Notes: generated by a model not told the origin, from the letters alone. A stretch of 64,000 nucleotides of DNA from Sipunculus nudus (GCA_026874595.1 CM049318.1:107482-171481), one strand, 5' to 3'; shown: positions 24,870-35,580, numbered from the stretch's first letter. Translations and numbers: made by a program.

Positions 24870-25112
24870 TTACTGTCTGATAGCAAAGACTGCATTGATA
24901 CTACAATGAAAATAAACTTTTGTGTAATTAAGGAATTTTGAGGAATTTATGTAATCGCACATGACACACACCCATTTTTTTTTAACGCCGAACCACATCC
25001 ATTTCGCGCTGTGTTTTAGCTTCCTTGTTCCTGACCCACTCGCTGTCCGCAGGTTCTTTGTCCTCCACGACCATGCTGCAACAGTTGAACTGATCTCCAG
25101 AAATCTATACAC
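24870..25112 (-). pseudogene. Second copy of a repeated coding relic
   Basis: The stretch at about 24975-25100 matches 23190-23320. One minus-strand frame reads a highly charged helix-like segment (VVEDKEPADSEWVRNKEAK). It is shorter than its relative and has no clean splice sites. Confidence 0.3.
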
Positions 25113-25893
25113 TTATCCATCTCAGCGTGGTCAGCTTTTCTTTACCTACATCGCTCAATGTTTTCCCCGTGAATTCAACAAGTATCGTCACAGCATTATT
25201 CATCTCGTTCTGTCTTCCTACCTGTCTTTTCTATACTTTTCCTGTCGGGAATAGTGAAAGGTACCCCTTTGATGGTTGTGAGAGATTGCTGCAGCTTTGC
25301 GACTTAGTGTATACCTTTTAAGGACTAGTGAAAGATTTTTTGCACTCCCACACTCCTTCTCCAATTTCTTTCGATGCATCTTTACATTTCACTGTATGCT
25401 TCAGCTTTGTATGTACGCGAACGGTATGAGGTATAATACAACACCAGAGTGTGTCCCACTCACTGTGTGCATGTACTTCATCCAGACTGATCAGGCTGCG
25501 ATTGGTCGGAGTTTCTTATCTTTAATCAATCGTGTCATATTTTCCTGAACATGAGTCTTGATTTCTTGTGAAGAACTTGTATTGACCTGAAAGTCCGCCT
25601 CGAGGTCTTTCACAGCCTGTACACTGTCCATCTCCGAGCCTCTTTCCATATTGCCCTACTCTGTCTCCTCTTGTCGTATATGTTTTCTTTCTTCCTTCCA
25701 TTTCCATTTTAAGCTCTCCATTCGGCTTTACAACAAAACCAAAATTAAAATCCATTACGATGCACTAGTTGCAGATTATTGCTGTTATCTTGTCTAATGA
25801 AATAGTGGACAACATACAGACAAAATACCCTAACTAAACAAGAGTGGACAACATACAGATAAAACACCCGAACTAAACAACATTAAAGCTTAC
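25113..25893. other. Low-information stretch, no gene assigned
   Basis: Several short antisense frames occur, but I recognise nothing. Two tandem ~50 bp repeats containing AGTGGACAACATACAGA lie at 25804-25880, just beyond the donor side of the cyclin-like exon. Confidence 0.4.
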
Positions 25894-26031
25894 CCTGACA
25901 CGGCCCACCAGCCTGCCAAGGAAATTGACCGCGAGGGAGAAGGACTTGGGACTGAAGCCATAGAACACATTCAGAAACCGGAGGTTGTTCACAGCTGCAT
26001 CGCGGTGCAGGTGACTAATCAAGTCCTCATC
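25894..26031 (-). CDS. Cyclin-box exon, probably cyclin G/I-like
   Basis: This 138 bp minus-strand block is bounded by a good acceptor (TTTTTGTTCAG) and donor (GTAAGCTT). It is open for exactly 46 codons in phase 0. Residues LRFLNVFYGFSPKSFSLAVN followed by FLGRLVGRVR match the first helices of the cyclin box, most like the G/I group, where FSLAVN is followed by LDRFL. Here the usual Asp of that motif is Gly. Cyclins bind and activate or target CDKs; that role is family knowledge, not shown here. No neighbouring cyclin exons were found, so it may be a stray exon in the surrounding mosaic. Confidence 0.5.
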
Positions 26032-26199
26032 CTGAACAAAAAGATAAAACAGTCTCATGTACTCAAAAATACATCGAGAACAAGGTTTTCCATCACTTCT
26101 TCAAACACCCTCTAGAGACTCTTCATAGTATTCTCTCGTCACAAATAAGAACTACTTGTCCTTCTCTGGTCTTCTCACTTCTACATTTTTGGCAGCTTA

Positions 26200-26876
26200 C
26201 TATTTCCCACGAGGCGGCTGGACAGTATCTGTCCATGCTATCAGTAATATTTGATCCATCACTTCCTCAAAAAAATACAGATAATTTGAATACACCCTGC
26301 CTTCCATGAAATGGTTCCTCTCTAACATTGAGACTATCAAGTTATCCGGCCGTCTCTGAGTCTCTGAGTTGATAGTGAGGCTGTGTGTCGGAGCACGTGC
26401 AGAACATGCGATCACGACGTCCCGTCATCTCTGCCACTTTGTCTGGTCCTCCCAGCTGGTGGATAATCTCATCCAGCGGGCTGTTTGGCAGATGTATTTT
26501 GTCAGCAAACTCAAGCAGCATGTTTTTTGCATTGAGGCCTACATGTGTCTTCTTCAGGGCCGGTGATTGAATACGGTTTGTCCACCATGGTGGGGAATTG
26601 TTGCCTGACAAACTTTTGTATATGTCTTACATAGCGACACCACCCTGTCTGTGAGCAACGGTTCTTTCGCATCTCACTCTTAATACTGGCCTCTCCTGTG
26701 GTCTGTAGACAGATCAACACACTGTAGCCATCCTTCACAGCTTTTTTGGTTTCCTTTATTATGGCAGGGACCTTCATGCCCAAGCACAGCTTTTTGAAGA
26801 ATCTTTGATGGACGCCACCGATTGCCGACCAGACGCCCCTTTGCTGGGTGAATTCTCTAAGTTTGACAATCCCCAT
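26200..26876 (-). pseudogene. Strawberry-notch helicase fragment, copy C
   Basis: Read from 26876 down, the minus strand gives a segment with HQRFFKKLCLGMKVP and ICLQTTGEASI. After a frameshift it gives QLGGPDKVAEMTGRRDRM, and after another, [12 protein letters not shown]-like text. These are hallmarks of the C-terminal helicase region of Strawberry-notch (SBNO) proteins, nuclear DExD/H-type regulators in animals. About 440 bp that follow in copies A and B are deleted here, with the join at a short CCT. No introns interrupt the matching stretch. Frameshifts make it a pseudogene. Confidence 0.7.
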
Positions 26877-27179
26877 CCCCTTTCTTCCTGAGAATTACAA
26901 CCAGGCAAAAAAGTCTTGACTTCTTGCTGTCTTTCTAGAGGTCCATCACAACCAGTACAGTGTGCACCTCCGGTGTCACATTCCATTTGGGTTTAGTCCG
27001 TCTCCTCTGTTCGTTTGTCGTCTTTTTCGTTATAAGTTTGTAGCAGTCTTGCATTGTGACTGGCATAGTTAAAGTCTTTTTCCTACATCTGGCATTGACA
27101 GGCCTACTGTTATTTATATCCGTCGGTCTCTTTTGTGAAACAGTGATTCTCAAATACGTGACAACTTTGCAGCAGTCAT

Positions 27180-27420
27180 TCTCTTATACATGATATATTG
27201 GTATTTGGAAAGCGTGGCGACCAGCAACTGAATAATTTCCTAAAATTGCTTTCCAGGAAGCGGAATAACCTTCATATTCTTCTCCTTTAAGTCGCTGTTG
27301 AACATTGCTTTGGATACCGCTGACCAAAAGCCGTTTTCCGATAATCACCACTCTCATTACCCCCTCACAGGTTATTTGCTGCAAGTTTCTCTTACGCCAT
27401 GTTTTATTCTTGACGGCCGA
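27180..27420 (-). pseudogene. BTB-domain relic, copy A
   Basis: One minus-strand frame reads KAMFNSDLKEKNMKVIPLPG, matching the middle of BTB/POZ domains (protein-interaction domains found in ubiquitin-ligase adaptors and transcription factors). An in-frame stop follows KQF, and the text continues as EIIQLLVATLSKYQY. The stop is shared with copies at 31.9 and 32.6 kb, so the damage predates the duplications. Confidence 0.55.
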
Positions 27421-28084
27421 GACATGATCCTTGTGTTAGGGTTATGGTTAACCAGTGCCTTAATCTCGTCCCTGTATTGTTGTTTACACTGCTCCTCTGC
27501 CTGCATGCCGCTGAACACGCTCGAGTTCCTGCGACATTTCGTTCATCGCTCGTGACACCGTCTGCTGCTTGTCGTCCTCAAACCATTCGTGAAGCTGCAG
27601 ACATATATGGTCAAAAATATACAGAAATATCTACACTGAGCGGGTTCAGTAAAGTAGCATAGCATGGATGTCAGTTCCGTTTTCTGAAATCTCGCACATT
27701 TTGTCCGACATCTTGTTGAACACTGGGTCAATTTTGTCTGCATGTCGGCATTACTTCCATCTCTTCCCGCCATAAGTCTTGACTTCTTGCTGAGAGCCTT
27801 CACAGACACCAAAGTGTTTCTAAAGGTCCATCATAGCCTGTACAGCTCTTGGTGTATTAAGGTCAGCCAGACGAGTCCATTCTCCTGTAGTGGGCTTGAC
27901 GCTTCCCATTTGCTCTACCACCAGTCACATAAACCAACCCTTGATGCTGCAGTACCCCAATTGCAAATCTTGGTGATGTCATGTCACCTACATGTTCCCA
28001 CGAGTCTTGTTCTGGACAGAATCTGTCAATGCTTATATTAATATTTGATCCATCACTTCCTCCAAAAAAGATACAGATAGTTTA

Positions 28085-28582
28085 GATACACCCTATCACA
28101 ACGAGGCTTGAGAATTCAACCCCAGCCACAATGGTGCCCTGACACACTGCGTTGTACATGGTCCTTAGTGCTGACCTCCAATAAGGTGTGTCAAAGTTGA
28201 ACTCGGTCAGCTCAGCACCAGTTGCTGTTCTACGATCACCTTTACTCAAGGCACCTAATGACTGTAAACGACGGTCACAGCTGCAGCAAATCTCTGATTG
28301 GACTGATTCGATCGATTGGATCTGTTGATCTGCCTTGTCTGCACTTCACTGTAACTCCACAGTTTGATGTATACGACATCGCTGGTTGGCAGCTCTCTGA
28401 TCAGCATGCAGTGATATGCCTGTACTTGCAGCATCTGATATAATAGCAAGCAGCTTCATGAAATGGTTCCTCTCTCTAACATTGAGACTATCAAGACATC
28501 TAACCTTCCCCATCTCCTTTCTTCCTGAGATGTGCATCCAGGCAAAAAGTCTTGACTTCTTCCTGAGTGTCTTCACAGACAC
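28085..28582 (-). pseudogene. Strawberry-notch C-terminal relic, copy A
   Basis: Minus strand: [20 protein letters not shown], then [20 protein letters not shown], then RSNQ-like text and, in another frame, SLGALSKGDRRTATGAELTE and FNFDTPYWRSAL. This order is that of the SBNO C-terminal domain. It has frameshifts and a 12 bp deletion relative to copy B (EGRK missing). Confidence 0.7.
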
Positions 28583-28798
28583 CTAAGTGTTTCTAGAGGT
28601 CCATCACAGCCAGTACAGTGTGCATCAACGGTGAACGACAACCATTTCGAGCTGTTATATGTTCCTTGTTACTGTCACACCGTATGTCCTTTGTCAACAA
28701 GGACACAAGCCGCCATGCTCAAACTCAGTTCTTAAATGATGTCACATTTCACTCTTGTCTCACTCATGTTCTCTAGGTGGCTGATCAGAAACTCTTTT

Positions 28799-29530
28799 TC
28801 AACGAAGGCTGGTCTGGCTAATCTCGTCGCTCAGTTCAACGCACCTGTCTGGGTCAGTTTTTCGATGGACCTGCTGTGGTTGCTCTCTTGGGCTTGTTGG
28901 GATCGTTCTTTTGCTTTCTACGCTTCGTCTACATTTTACCGCAACCTTACGAAGTGGCTCCATCCCCTGTTGCTGCTGTTCCCTTTGTAGCCATTGGTAC
29001 TTGGCCATTGGTACTTGGATTTGCCGTGGCGGTGTCTGAATCCACTGAATTAAAAAAGGGACGAAGCCACCTTGTCTCGCACTTGTTGAACCAGTATACG
29101 CAGGCTTCTTTTTAGTCAGTCTAGATGCGACTTTAATCGTTTCATTCAGCTCTTTGACGGATTGACTTAGCTGGTCTCCAAATAGCTCTCCTTTGACAGG
29201 GTTGCTGTCGGAGCACAGTGTTTTATACTCGTCCTTCAATGCTGGCTTGAACGAGTATGTCCTGCGCAAATCCAGCTCATTTGAGCCTGCACACAGCATT
29301 CCCACTGTCTGTGACAGGGTAGTAAGAATGTCTTTTGTTGTGGTTGTCTCAGTATTCTGTTGCACATGCATGTCGGCGTTACTTCCATCTCTTCCCACCA
29401 TAAGCGGGGACGTCACTTCTATTTTTGTTGCACACTGTGTCATCACATTTTTCCAACTCTGTTTTCTGGAAAATGAAGCCTGCAACACTAAACCAAATGG
29501 TCTCCCAATCACAATAATCACATCTGCCAA
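28799..29530 (-). CDS. DIRS-type retroelement gag-like frame
   Basis: This is the longest non-repetitive frame in the window (243 codons, minus strand). Residues FKPALKDEYKTLCSDSNPV, then ELFGDQLSQSVKELNETIKV and a following basic/Gly stretch resemble the ORF1 (gag-like) proteins of DIRS-like tyrosine-recombinase retrotransposons, which carry a similar LCS...NPV...LFGD...VK pattern. That ORF is thought to package element RNA. No reverse transcriptase or recombinase was found next to it. The tail (KTDPDRCVELSDEIS) recurs near 31330-31395. It is open but probably an orphan fragment; the assignment is by eye. Confidence 0.5.
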   Translation of the reverse strand: MADVIIVIGRPFGLVLQASFSRKQSWKNVMTQCATKIEVTSPLMVGRDGSNADMHVQQNTETTTTKDILTTLSQTVGMLCAGSNELDLRRTYSFKPALKDEYKTLCSDSNPVKGELFGDQLSQSVKELNETIKVASRLTKKKPAYTGSTSARQGGFVPFLIQWIQTPPRQIQVPMAKYQWLQREQQQQGMEPLRKVAVKCRRSVESKRTIPTSPREQPQQVHRKTDPDRCVELSDEISQTSLR

Positions 29531-30133
29531 CCCCCCCCCCCCCCCCCAGCAACCCCTTTTTAACGAATTGAGGGGTAATTTGTATATTGTGTGAATTCAG
29601 TACATTGTGAAATAATTGACTCCGACCAAATTTAAAAAGACACATTTTCCCCAGCTTTATCCTACTCTCGCATTATACCACAGCTTTGTGGTCATATCAT
29701 CAAACCTGCTCGATGTTTAATGCCTAACAAGTACCTTTTTTCAGTACTTTGTTTAAGTAGCTCGAAGGCACATAGTTGTATCATGCAGTACAAATAAAAT
29801 TTGTACTCGAGTAAAAGATGTAGCCTGAACTTAAAACTGTTAAAACTGTAACAGCCCAGGCAGTAGGATTTGCAAGCACTGAAAACAGGGGTCTAGCTTC
29901 CATCAACTCGCATTGTTTCTTTGTGCACCTCATTCCTTGTCCTGATCTCTCTGTTGAATTTGGCCCCTTTTGTTGAAAATATCTGCAATTACTTACCAAA
30001 TATTCTTTTTTGTGTAGTTCCTTTCTCTTCTTCTGCATTGATACTTGTATCGTACAATTCAAGTAAAATGTGTGCTCGAGTAGAAGCTGTAGCCTAAAGT
30101 TATGTTCACCACGCTTTGTAATCCAGTGTATAT

Positions 30134-30136
<3 letters not shown>
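29531..30136. other. C-homopolymer and weakly repeated spacer
   Basis: A run of about 18 C starts at 29530. About 29795-29830 and 30048-30100 share GTACAA..AAAAT.TGT.CTCGAGTA.AAG text, a diverged ~260 bp duplication. No gene is seen. Confidence 0.45.

Positions 30137-30212
<76 letters not shown>
30137..30212. repeat. (CT)n(TA)n compound microsatellite
   Basis: About 35 bp of CT are followed by about 40 bp of TA. The IY/RE-type minus-strand frame across it is a repeat translation. Confidence 0.9.
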
Positions 30213-30218
<6 letters not shown>

Positions 30219-30710
30219 TCTTTGATTAAAGCCCCACATTTTTATAAGAACACACAGGCCCATTAGTACTTTTATCTAACGATCCTCTTTTACAAAGTCT
30301 TTAGATTACAAAATGGTTGCCAAATTCTTCTCTTGTTGCACTTTTATTTATTTATACCTATTTTTCCATCCTTTTGATTGTACTTACCATTTTTGGTCGT
30401 TGTCCTGGCTGGTTACAGTGATGTTTCTGTAGTTTCTCTCTGTTTCTCTGGTTTCTTTTCATCTTTTTCGGTGCAATATGGCCGGGGGTTACTGTCCGTG
30501 TTTGAAATGTACACAAGGAAGGGCTATCCACTGCAGCAGTAAGGGCAACACACCATCTTGCTTGGACTTAACTAAGACGGCCGTTCCACAGTGTTGAACG
30601 GACCAGCCCTGTCCAGTGGTAGAGTCTCGACTTGCTGAGACCTTGCACACACACGTATGTTGTGTGCACCACGTCAGTTACAATATTACCACAATTCCTA
30701 CCACTACTAC
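30213..30710. other. Spacer, no gene seen
   Basis: Mixed-composition sequence with short frames only. No splice-bounded open block or family match was noticed. Confidence 0.4.
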
Positions 30711-31076
30711 CTACCCTTTACAACGGCTTACTGTACTCCACTCGTCACTTAAAGTGGTCAAGGACTTCAGGTACACCTTGAACATCGAGAAGTTATCTCC
30801 AACCACATCCATCAGCAGCTCATGAGAAGCTTCCCTCTCAAAAAGGAACGCTTTTCTGTCAACGGTTACATTCACCCCCACTCCGAGAACGTTCTGTCCC
30901 CAGAACGTGGGAACTATCCCGGGCGTCGCACATGTGAACTGGGTGGGGCGCAATGCCACGACACCGACTCCCCGCATCCCACCGCTGCCACCATTTGTCA
31001 CAGTCACTGGACTAGCTGTCCTTGTCGTGGCAACATTATTTGTATTTACAGCACAAGTCCTTGGGATCACAGACAT
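30711..31076 (-). pseudogene. Unrecognised minus-strand frame
   Basis: An open frame of 121 codons with a Gly/Thr/Val-rich first half and a more protein-like second half (LLMDVVGDNFSMFKVYLKSL). The second half resembles a folded domain, but I cannot name it. There is no clear start context or splice sites. It lies within the decayed mosaic. Confidence 0.3.
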
Positions 31077-31309
31077 ATTTTTCTGCTCAACTATTTATGG
31101 AATCTGAAAATTGTCTTTACTGGTGACTTCGCTGTTTACTGTGGTAGCTGTCTTATTGTCTAATACACTAGTCTTTGGTTTAGAGTCAACTGAAACTGTC
31201 CTTTTCTCTTTGCAACATGAACTTTTTGACTATTTGTGATTTCAGCATTTGGGTCAAATATATGATCCAATATATCACCAAATGCAAATTTACCCATATT
31301 TTCCTTTTC

Positions 31310-31545
31310 TGCAGGATCAGAAACTCTTTTTCAACGAAGGCTGGTCTGGCTGGAGATATCTCGTCGCTCAGTTCAACGCACCTGTCTGGATCGGTTTTCG
31401 ATGTACCTCCTTTTCCTTCTACATTTTACCGCAGCCTTACTATTTGCAGGAGGCGGCGGTGCTTTCCAGTTGCGCTACTCTTCGTCAGCGCTTCCCGGGC
31501 CCATTGTTACCGTTCCATTTTGAACATTCGTTCCCTCTCTGAACA
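31310..31545 (-). pseudogene. Repeated relic shared with 28.8 and 23.8 kb
   Basis: 31314-31395 matches 28780-28865 (minus strand DPDRCVELSDEIS, here continuing ARPAFVEKEFLI). 31440-31520 matches 23815-23900. It joins two pieces that lie 5 kb apart elsewhere, so the mosaic has been shuffled. Confidence 0.5.
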
Positions 31546-31799
31546 TTTTTTAAGTGTGGCGAAGTTCACCGTGTCATGCATTTCAAAACCTCAAGCACGT
31601 TTACCCGTAACCCATGTGACAGAGTCGCTGACATTTGTGTTGTTCTTGCTGTTTTCCATCTTTTCCGTATGTCAGCACGTATGTCAGTTACATTGACTGA
31701 TATCTGGCCCATCTTGTCCGACATCTTCTTGTACTCTGGGCATTTTTTATTTTTGTTGCAAGTCGGTGTTATTTGCATCTTTCCCTGCCATATGCGATG

Positions 31800-32150
31800 T
31801 CAGTTCCGTTTTCCGATAATCACCACTCTCATTACCCCATCGGAGGTTATTTGCTGGAAGTGTTTCTTACCCAATGTTTTATTCTTGAAGGCCGAGACAT
31901 GATCCTTGATAAATTGGTATTTGGAATGCGTGGCGTCCAGCAACTTGTTAAGTTCCTAAAATTGCTTTCCAGCGAGCGGAATAACCTTCATATTCTTCTC
32001 CTTGAAGTCGCTGTTGAACATTGCTTTGTATACCGGTGACCACAAGCCTAAAATAAGTCGGTTTCCATAGAGTTTTATGTCTTCTACCAAGAATGTGCCG
32101 TCACTTCCGGCCCACACTTGTAGCAGAGGCCCCTCTTTTCAAAATATAGC
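31800..32150 (-). pseudogene. BTB-domain relic, most complete copy
   Basis: The minus-strand frame reads GTFLVEDIKLYGNRLILGLW, then SPVYKAMFNSDFKEKNMKVI and PLAGKQF, one stop, then ELNKLLDATHSKYQFIKDH. This covers the core of a BTB/POZ domain, with the SPVYKAMF..DFKEK..VIPL signature. Upstream of it a second frame reads LYFEKRGLCYK, also present at 20.9 kb. The internal stop and frame change make it a pseudogene. Confidence 0.65.
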
Positions 32151-32489
32151 ATGCAGAGACCTTGGACGGCTAATTGGGGAATGTGCCCTGGTAGAGACGT
32201 CTTGACATCTTGCTGAGAGCCTTTACAGACAAAGTGTTTCTAGAGGTCCATCACAATCAGTACAGTGTGCACCTCCGGTGTCACATTCCATTTGGGTTTA
32301 GTCTGTCTCCTCTGTTCGTTTGTCGTCTTTTTCGTAATAAGTTTGTAGCAGTCTTGCATTGTGACTGGCATAGTGAGAGTCTTTTTCCTACATCTGGCAT
32401 TGACAGGCCTACTGTTATTTATATCCGTCGGTCTCTTTTGTGAAACAGTGATTCTCAAATACGTGACAACTTTGCAGCAGTCATTCTCT

Positions 32490-32705
32490 TATACATGATA
32501 TATTGGTATTTGGAAAGCGTGGCGACCAGCAACTGAATAATTTCCTAAAATTGCTTTCCAGGAAGCGGAATAACCTTCATATTCTTCTCCTTTAAGTCGC
32601 TGTTGAACATTGCTTTGGATACCGCTGACCAAAAGCCGTTTTCCGATAATCACCACTCTCATTACCCCCTCACAGGTTATTTGCTGGAAGTTTCTCTTAC
32701 GCCAT
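32490..32705 (-). pseudogene. BTB-domain relic, copy B
   Basis: Almost identical to the relic at 27180-27420, including the internal stop after KQF. Confidence 0.55.
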
Positions 32706-33379
32706 GTTTTATTCTTGACGGCCGAGACATGATCCTTGTGTTAGGGTTATGGTTAACCAGTGCCTTAATCTCGTCCCTGTATTGTTGTTTACACTGCTCC
32801 TCTGCCTGCATGCCGCTGAACACGCTCGAGTTCCTGCGACATTTCGTTCATCGCTCGTGACACCGTCTGCTGCTTGTCGTCCTCAAACCATTCGTGAAGC
32901 TGCAGACATATATGGTCAACAATATACAGAAATATCTACACTGAGCGGGTTCAGTAAAGTAGCATAGCATGGATGTCAGTTCCGTTTTCTGAAATCTCGC
33001 AAATTTTGTCCGACATCTTGTTGCACACTGGGTCAATTTTGCCTGCATGTCGGCGTTACTTCCATCTCTTCCATAAGTCTTGAATTCTTGCTGAGAGCCT
33101 TCACAGACACCAAAATGTTTGTAAAGGTCCATCACAACGTGTACAGCTCTTGGTGTATTAAGGTCAGCCAGACGAGTCCATTCTCATGTAGTGGGTTTGA
33201 AGCTTCCCATTTGCTCTACCACCAGTCACATAAACCAACCCTTGATGCTGCAGTACCCCAATTGCAAATCTTAGTGATCTCATGTCACCTCTAGGTTCCT
33301 ACCAGTCTTGTTCTGGACAGAATCTGTCAATGCTATTATTAATATTTGATCCATCACTTCCTCCAAAAAAGATACAGAT

Positions 33380-33942
33380 AGTTTAGATACACCCTATCAC
33401 AATGAGGCTTGAGAATTCAACCCCAGCCACAATGGTGCCCTGACAGAGTGCGTTGTACATGGTCCTAAGTGCTGACCTCCCATAAGGTGTGCCAAAGTTG
33501 AACTCGGTCAGGTCAGCACCAGTCGCTGTTCTACGATCACCTTTAGTCAAGGCACCTAATGACTGTAAACGACGGTCACAGCTGCAGCAAATCTCCTCTC
33601 TCCACCAAGATCAGTAGTTAGTAATTTATATATTGGTCCACTGGACTGATTGGATCGATGAGATCTTCCTAACTGTTCATCTGCATTGTCTGCACTTCAC
33701 TGTAACTTCACAGTCAGATGTATACGACATCGCTCGTTCGCAGCTCTCTGGTCAGCATGCAGTGATATGCCTGTACTTGCAGCATCTGATATAATAGCAA
33801 CCAGCTTCCTGCCTTCCATGAAATGGTTCCTCTCTCTAACATTGAGACTATCAAGACATCTAACCTTCCCCATCTCCTTTCTTCCTGAGATGTCCATCCA
33901 GGCAAAAAGTCTTGACTTCTTGCTGAGAGCCTTCTCAGACAC
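33380..33942 (-). pseudogene. Strawberry-notch C-terminal relic, copy B
   Basis: This is the best SBNO copy. Minus strand: [20 protein letters not shown], then [20 protein letters not shown], a frameshift, [10 protein letters not shown], another shift, then [20 protein letters not shown] and [20 protein letters not shown] corresponds to the arginine-finger-like motif of the SF2 helicase C domain in this family. It has frameshifts and stops but high family identity, so it decayed recently. Confidence 0.75.
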
Positions 33943-33970
33943 CTGTTTCTAGAGGCCCATCACAGCCGGT

Positions 33971-33974
<4 letters not shown>

Positions 33975-34012
<38 letters not shown>

Positions 34013-34158
34013 ATGTATATATGTAGATATGTAGTTATGTATATATGTATATACGTTCATATGTATATGTATATGTAGATATGTGTATGCAGATATGTAG
34101 ATATGTATATGTAGATATGTAGTTACATAGAAATGTATATCTGTATATGTAGATATCT

Positions 34159-34208
<50 letters not shown>

Positions 34209-34460
34209 TTATATATGTATATATATATATGCATATATCTATCTATCTATCTATCTATATATATATATGTGTGTGTGTGTGTAAATATATGTCGGTGTAT
34301 ATATTCAATTATATATATATGTTGTTTTGTGATAACAGTCTATGATTGCAAAACGGTTTGTAGTTATTATACAAATTTCTGCGACGCTGTTCATATGAGT
34401 TATTCAGGTAAATGCATCTCTTGGAATATAACGATGCATACATATATCGATATATGTGAA
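33975..34460. repeat. TA/GTAGATAT block, copy 1 of a ~1.04 kb tandem repeat
   Basis: (TA)n, then GTAGATATGTAGTTATG words, (TA)n, (TCTA)n and (TG)n, then GATTGCAAAACGGTTTGTAG. Nearly the same order is repeated about 1.04 kb downstream, and partly at 22.6 kb. Confidence 0.85.
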
Positions 34461-34528
34461 GTGTATGGTATATTTTTGCCGAATACATTTTCTTTCTATT
34501 TATTATATGCTTGAGCGTTGCAAAATAT

Positions 34529-34969
34529 GTTTCCTTGAACACTTCTCGAGGTCCTTTGACCATATCTACTTTTGTTGCCATGATGTCAACCAAACCATTG
34601 TAACTGCCCTCTTTCTTGTCTCTTTTTCTCAGAGCCTGGCAAAAGTAGTTAAAGATCAGGTTCTGTCATTTTACGCTCACTCCCAGGATCCAGTTGAAGA
34701 ATTAACCAACATCTCGTCTATTGGCGTCTCCCCCCCCCCAATTTTTCTTCGAAATTTTAAAACATTTATAACTAATACAACTCTCCCGATGACTACCACC
34801 TTGCTGCGGTGGGAGAGCTTGAGTATTTCTATGACCCTGAGAGCTATACTAGCGGAATGTTTTGTTCCATTTAGGTATACCCATGCTAGTCAGGTCAAAG
34901 GCGAGAAGTCAGACAAAGAGTATTATAAAACCATACTAACAAGAATATCAGGTACAAAAAAAAGATTTC

Positions 34970-34970
<1 letters not shown>
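34529..34970. repeat. Direct duplicate of 21555-22000
   Basis: Near-identical to 21555-22000. Here it sits between the two copies of the TA/GTAGATAT block, and a plus-strand frame of 205 codons runs across it by chance and into microsatellite. Confidence 0.85.
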
Positions 34971-35002
<32 letters not shown>

Positions 35003-35009
35003 TGTCGGT

Positions 35010-35051
<42 letters not shown>

Positions 35052-35580
35052 ATGTATATATGTAGATATGTAGTTATGTATATATGTATATACGTTCAGA
35101 TGTATATGTATATGTAGATATGTGTATGCAGATATGTAGATATGTATATGTAGATATGTAGTTACATAGAAATGTATATTTGTATATGTAGATATCTAGA
35201 TATCTAGATATATATATATATATATACATACATTTATATATGTATATATATATATATATGCATATATCTATCTATCTATCTATCTATATATATATATATG
35301 TGAGTGTGTGTGTGTGTGTGTGTATGTAAATATATGTCGGTGTATATATTCAATTATATATATATATGTTGTTTTGTGATAACAGTCTATGATTGCAAAA
35401 CGGTTTGTAGTTATTATACTAATTTCTGCGACTCTGTTCATATGAGTTATTCAGGTAAATGCATCTCTTGGAATATAACGATGCATACATATATCGATAT
35501 ATGTGAAGTGTATGGTATATTTTTGCCGAATACATTTTCTTTCCATTTATCATATGTTTGAGCGTTGCAAAATATGTACA
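34971..35580. repeat. TA/GTAGATAT block, copy 2
   Basis: The second copy of the 33975-34530 block, ending in GAGCGTTGCAAAATATGT as the first copy does. Confidence 0.85.

Larger units (their letters stand above)
26930..28610. repeat. ~1.7 kb direct duplicate, copy A
   Basis: This segment matches 32240-33965 with an offset of about 5305 bp over its first half and a somewhat larger offset later because of indels. It includes a BTB relic and the C-terminal SBNO relic, both on the minus strand. Confidence 0.85.
32207..33970. repeat. ~1.7 kb direct duplicate, copy B
   Basis: Counterpart of 26930-28610. It ends just before a (TA)n tract. The shared boundary phrase (TCTTGACTTCTTGCTGAGAG, then GGTCCATCACA.CC.GTACAG) occurs at both ends and at other junctions in the mosaic. 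Confidence 0.85.

Noticed and set aside
29781-30263. A 160-codon minus-strand frame with a hydrophobic end
   Set aside because: It runs across (CT)n(TA)n, giving RE and IY runs. The rest has no recognisable motif and the hydrophobic end is not backed by any splice or start evidence.
34456-35073. A 205-codon plus-strand frame
   Set aside because: It crosses a duplicated non-coding segment and runs into TA repeats. The counterpart at 21.5-22.0 kb does not keep the same full frame.
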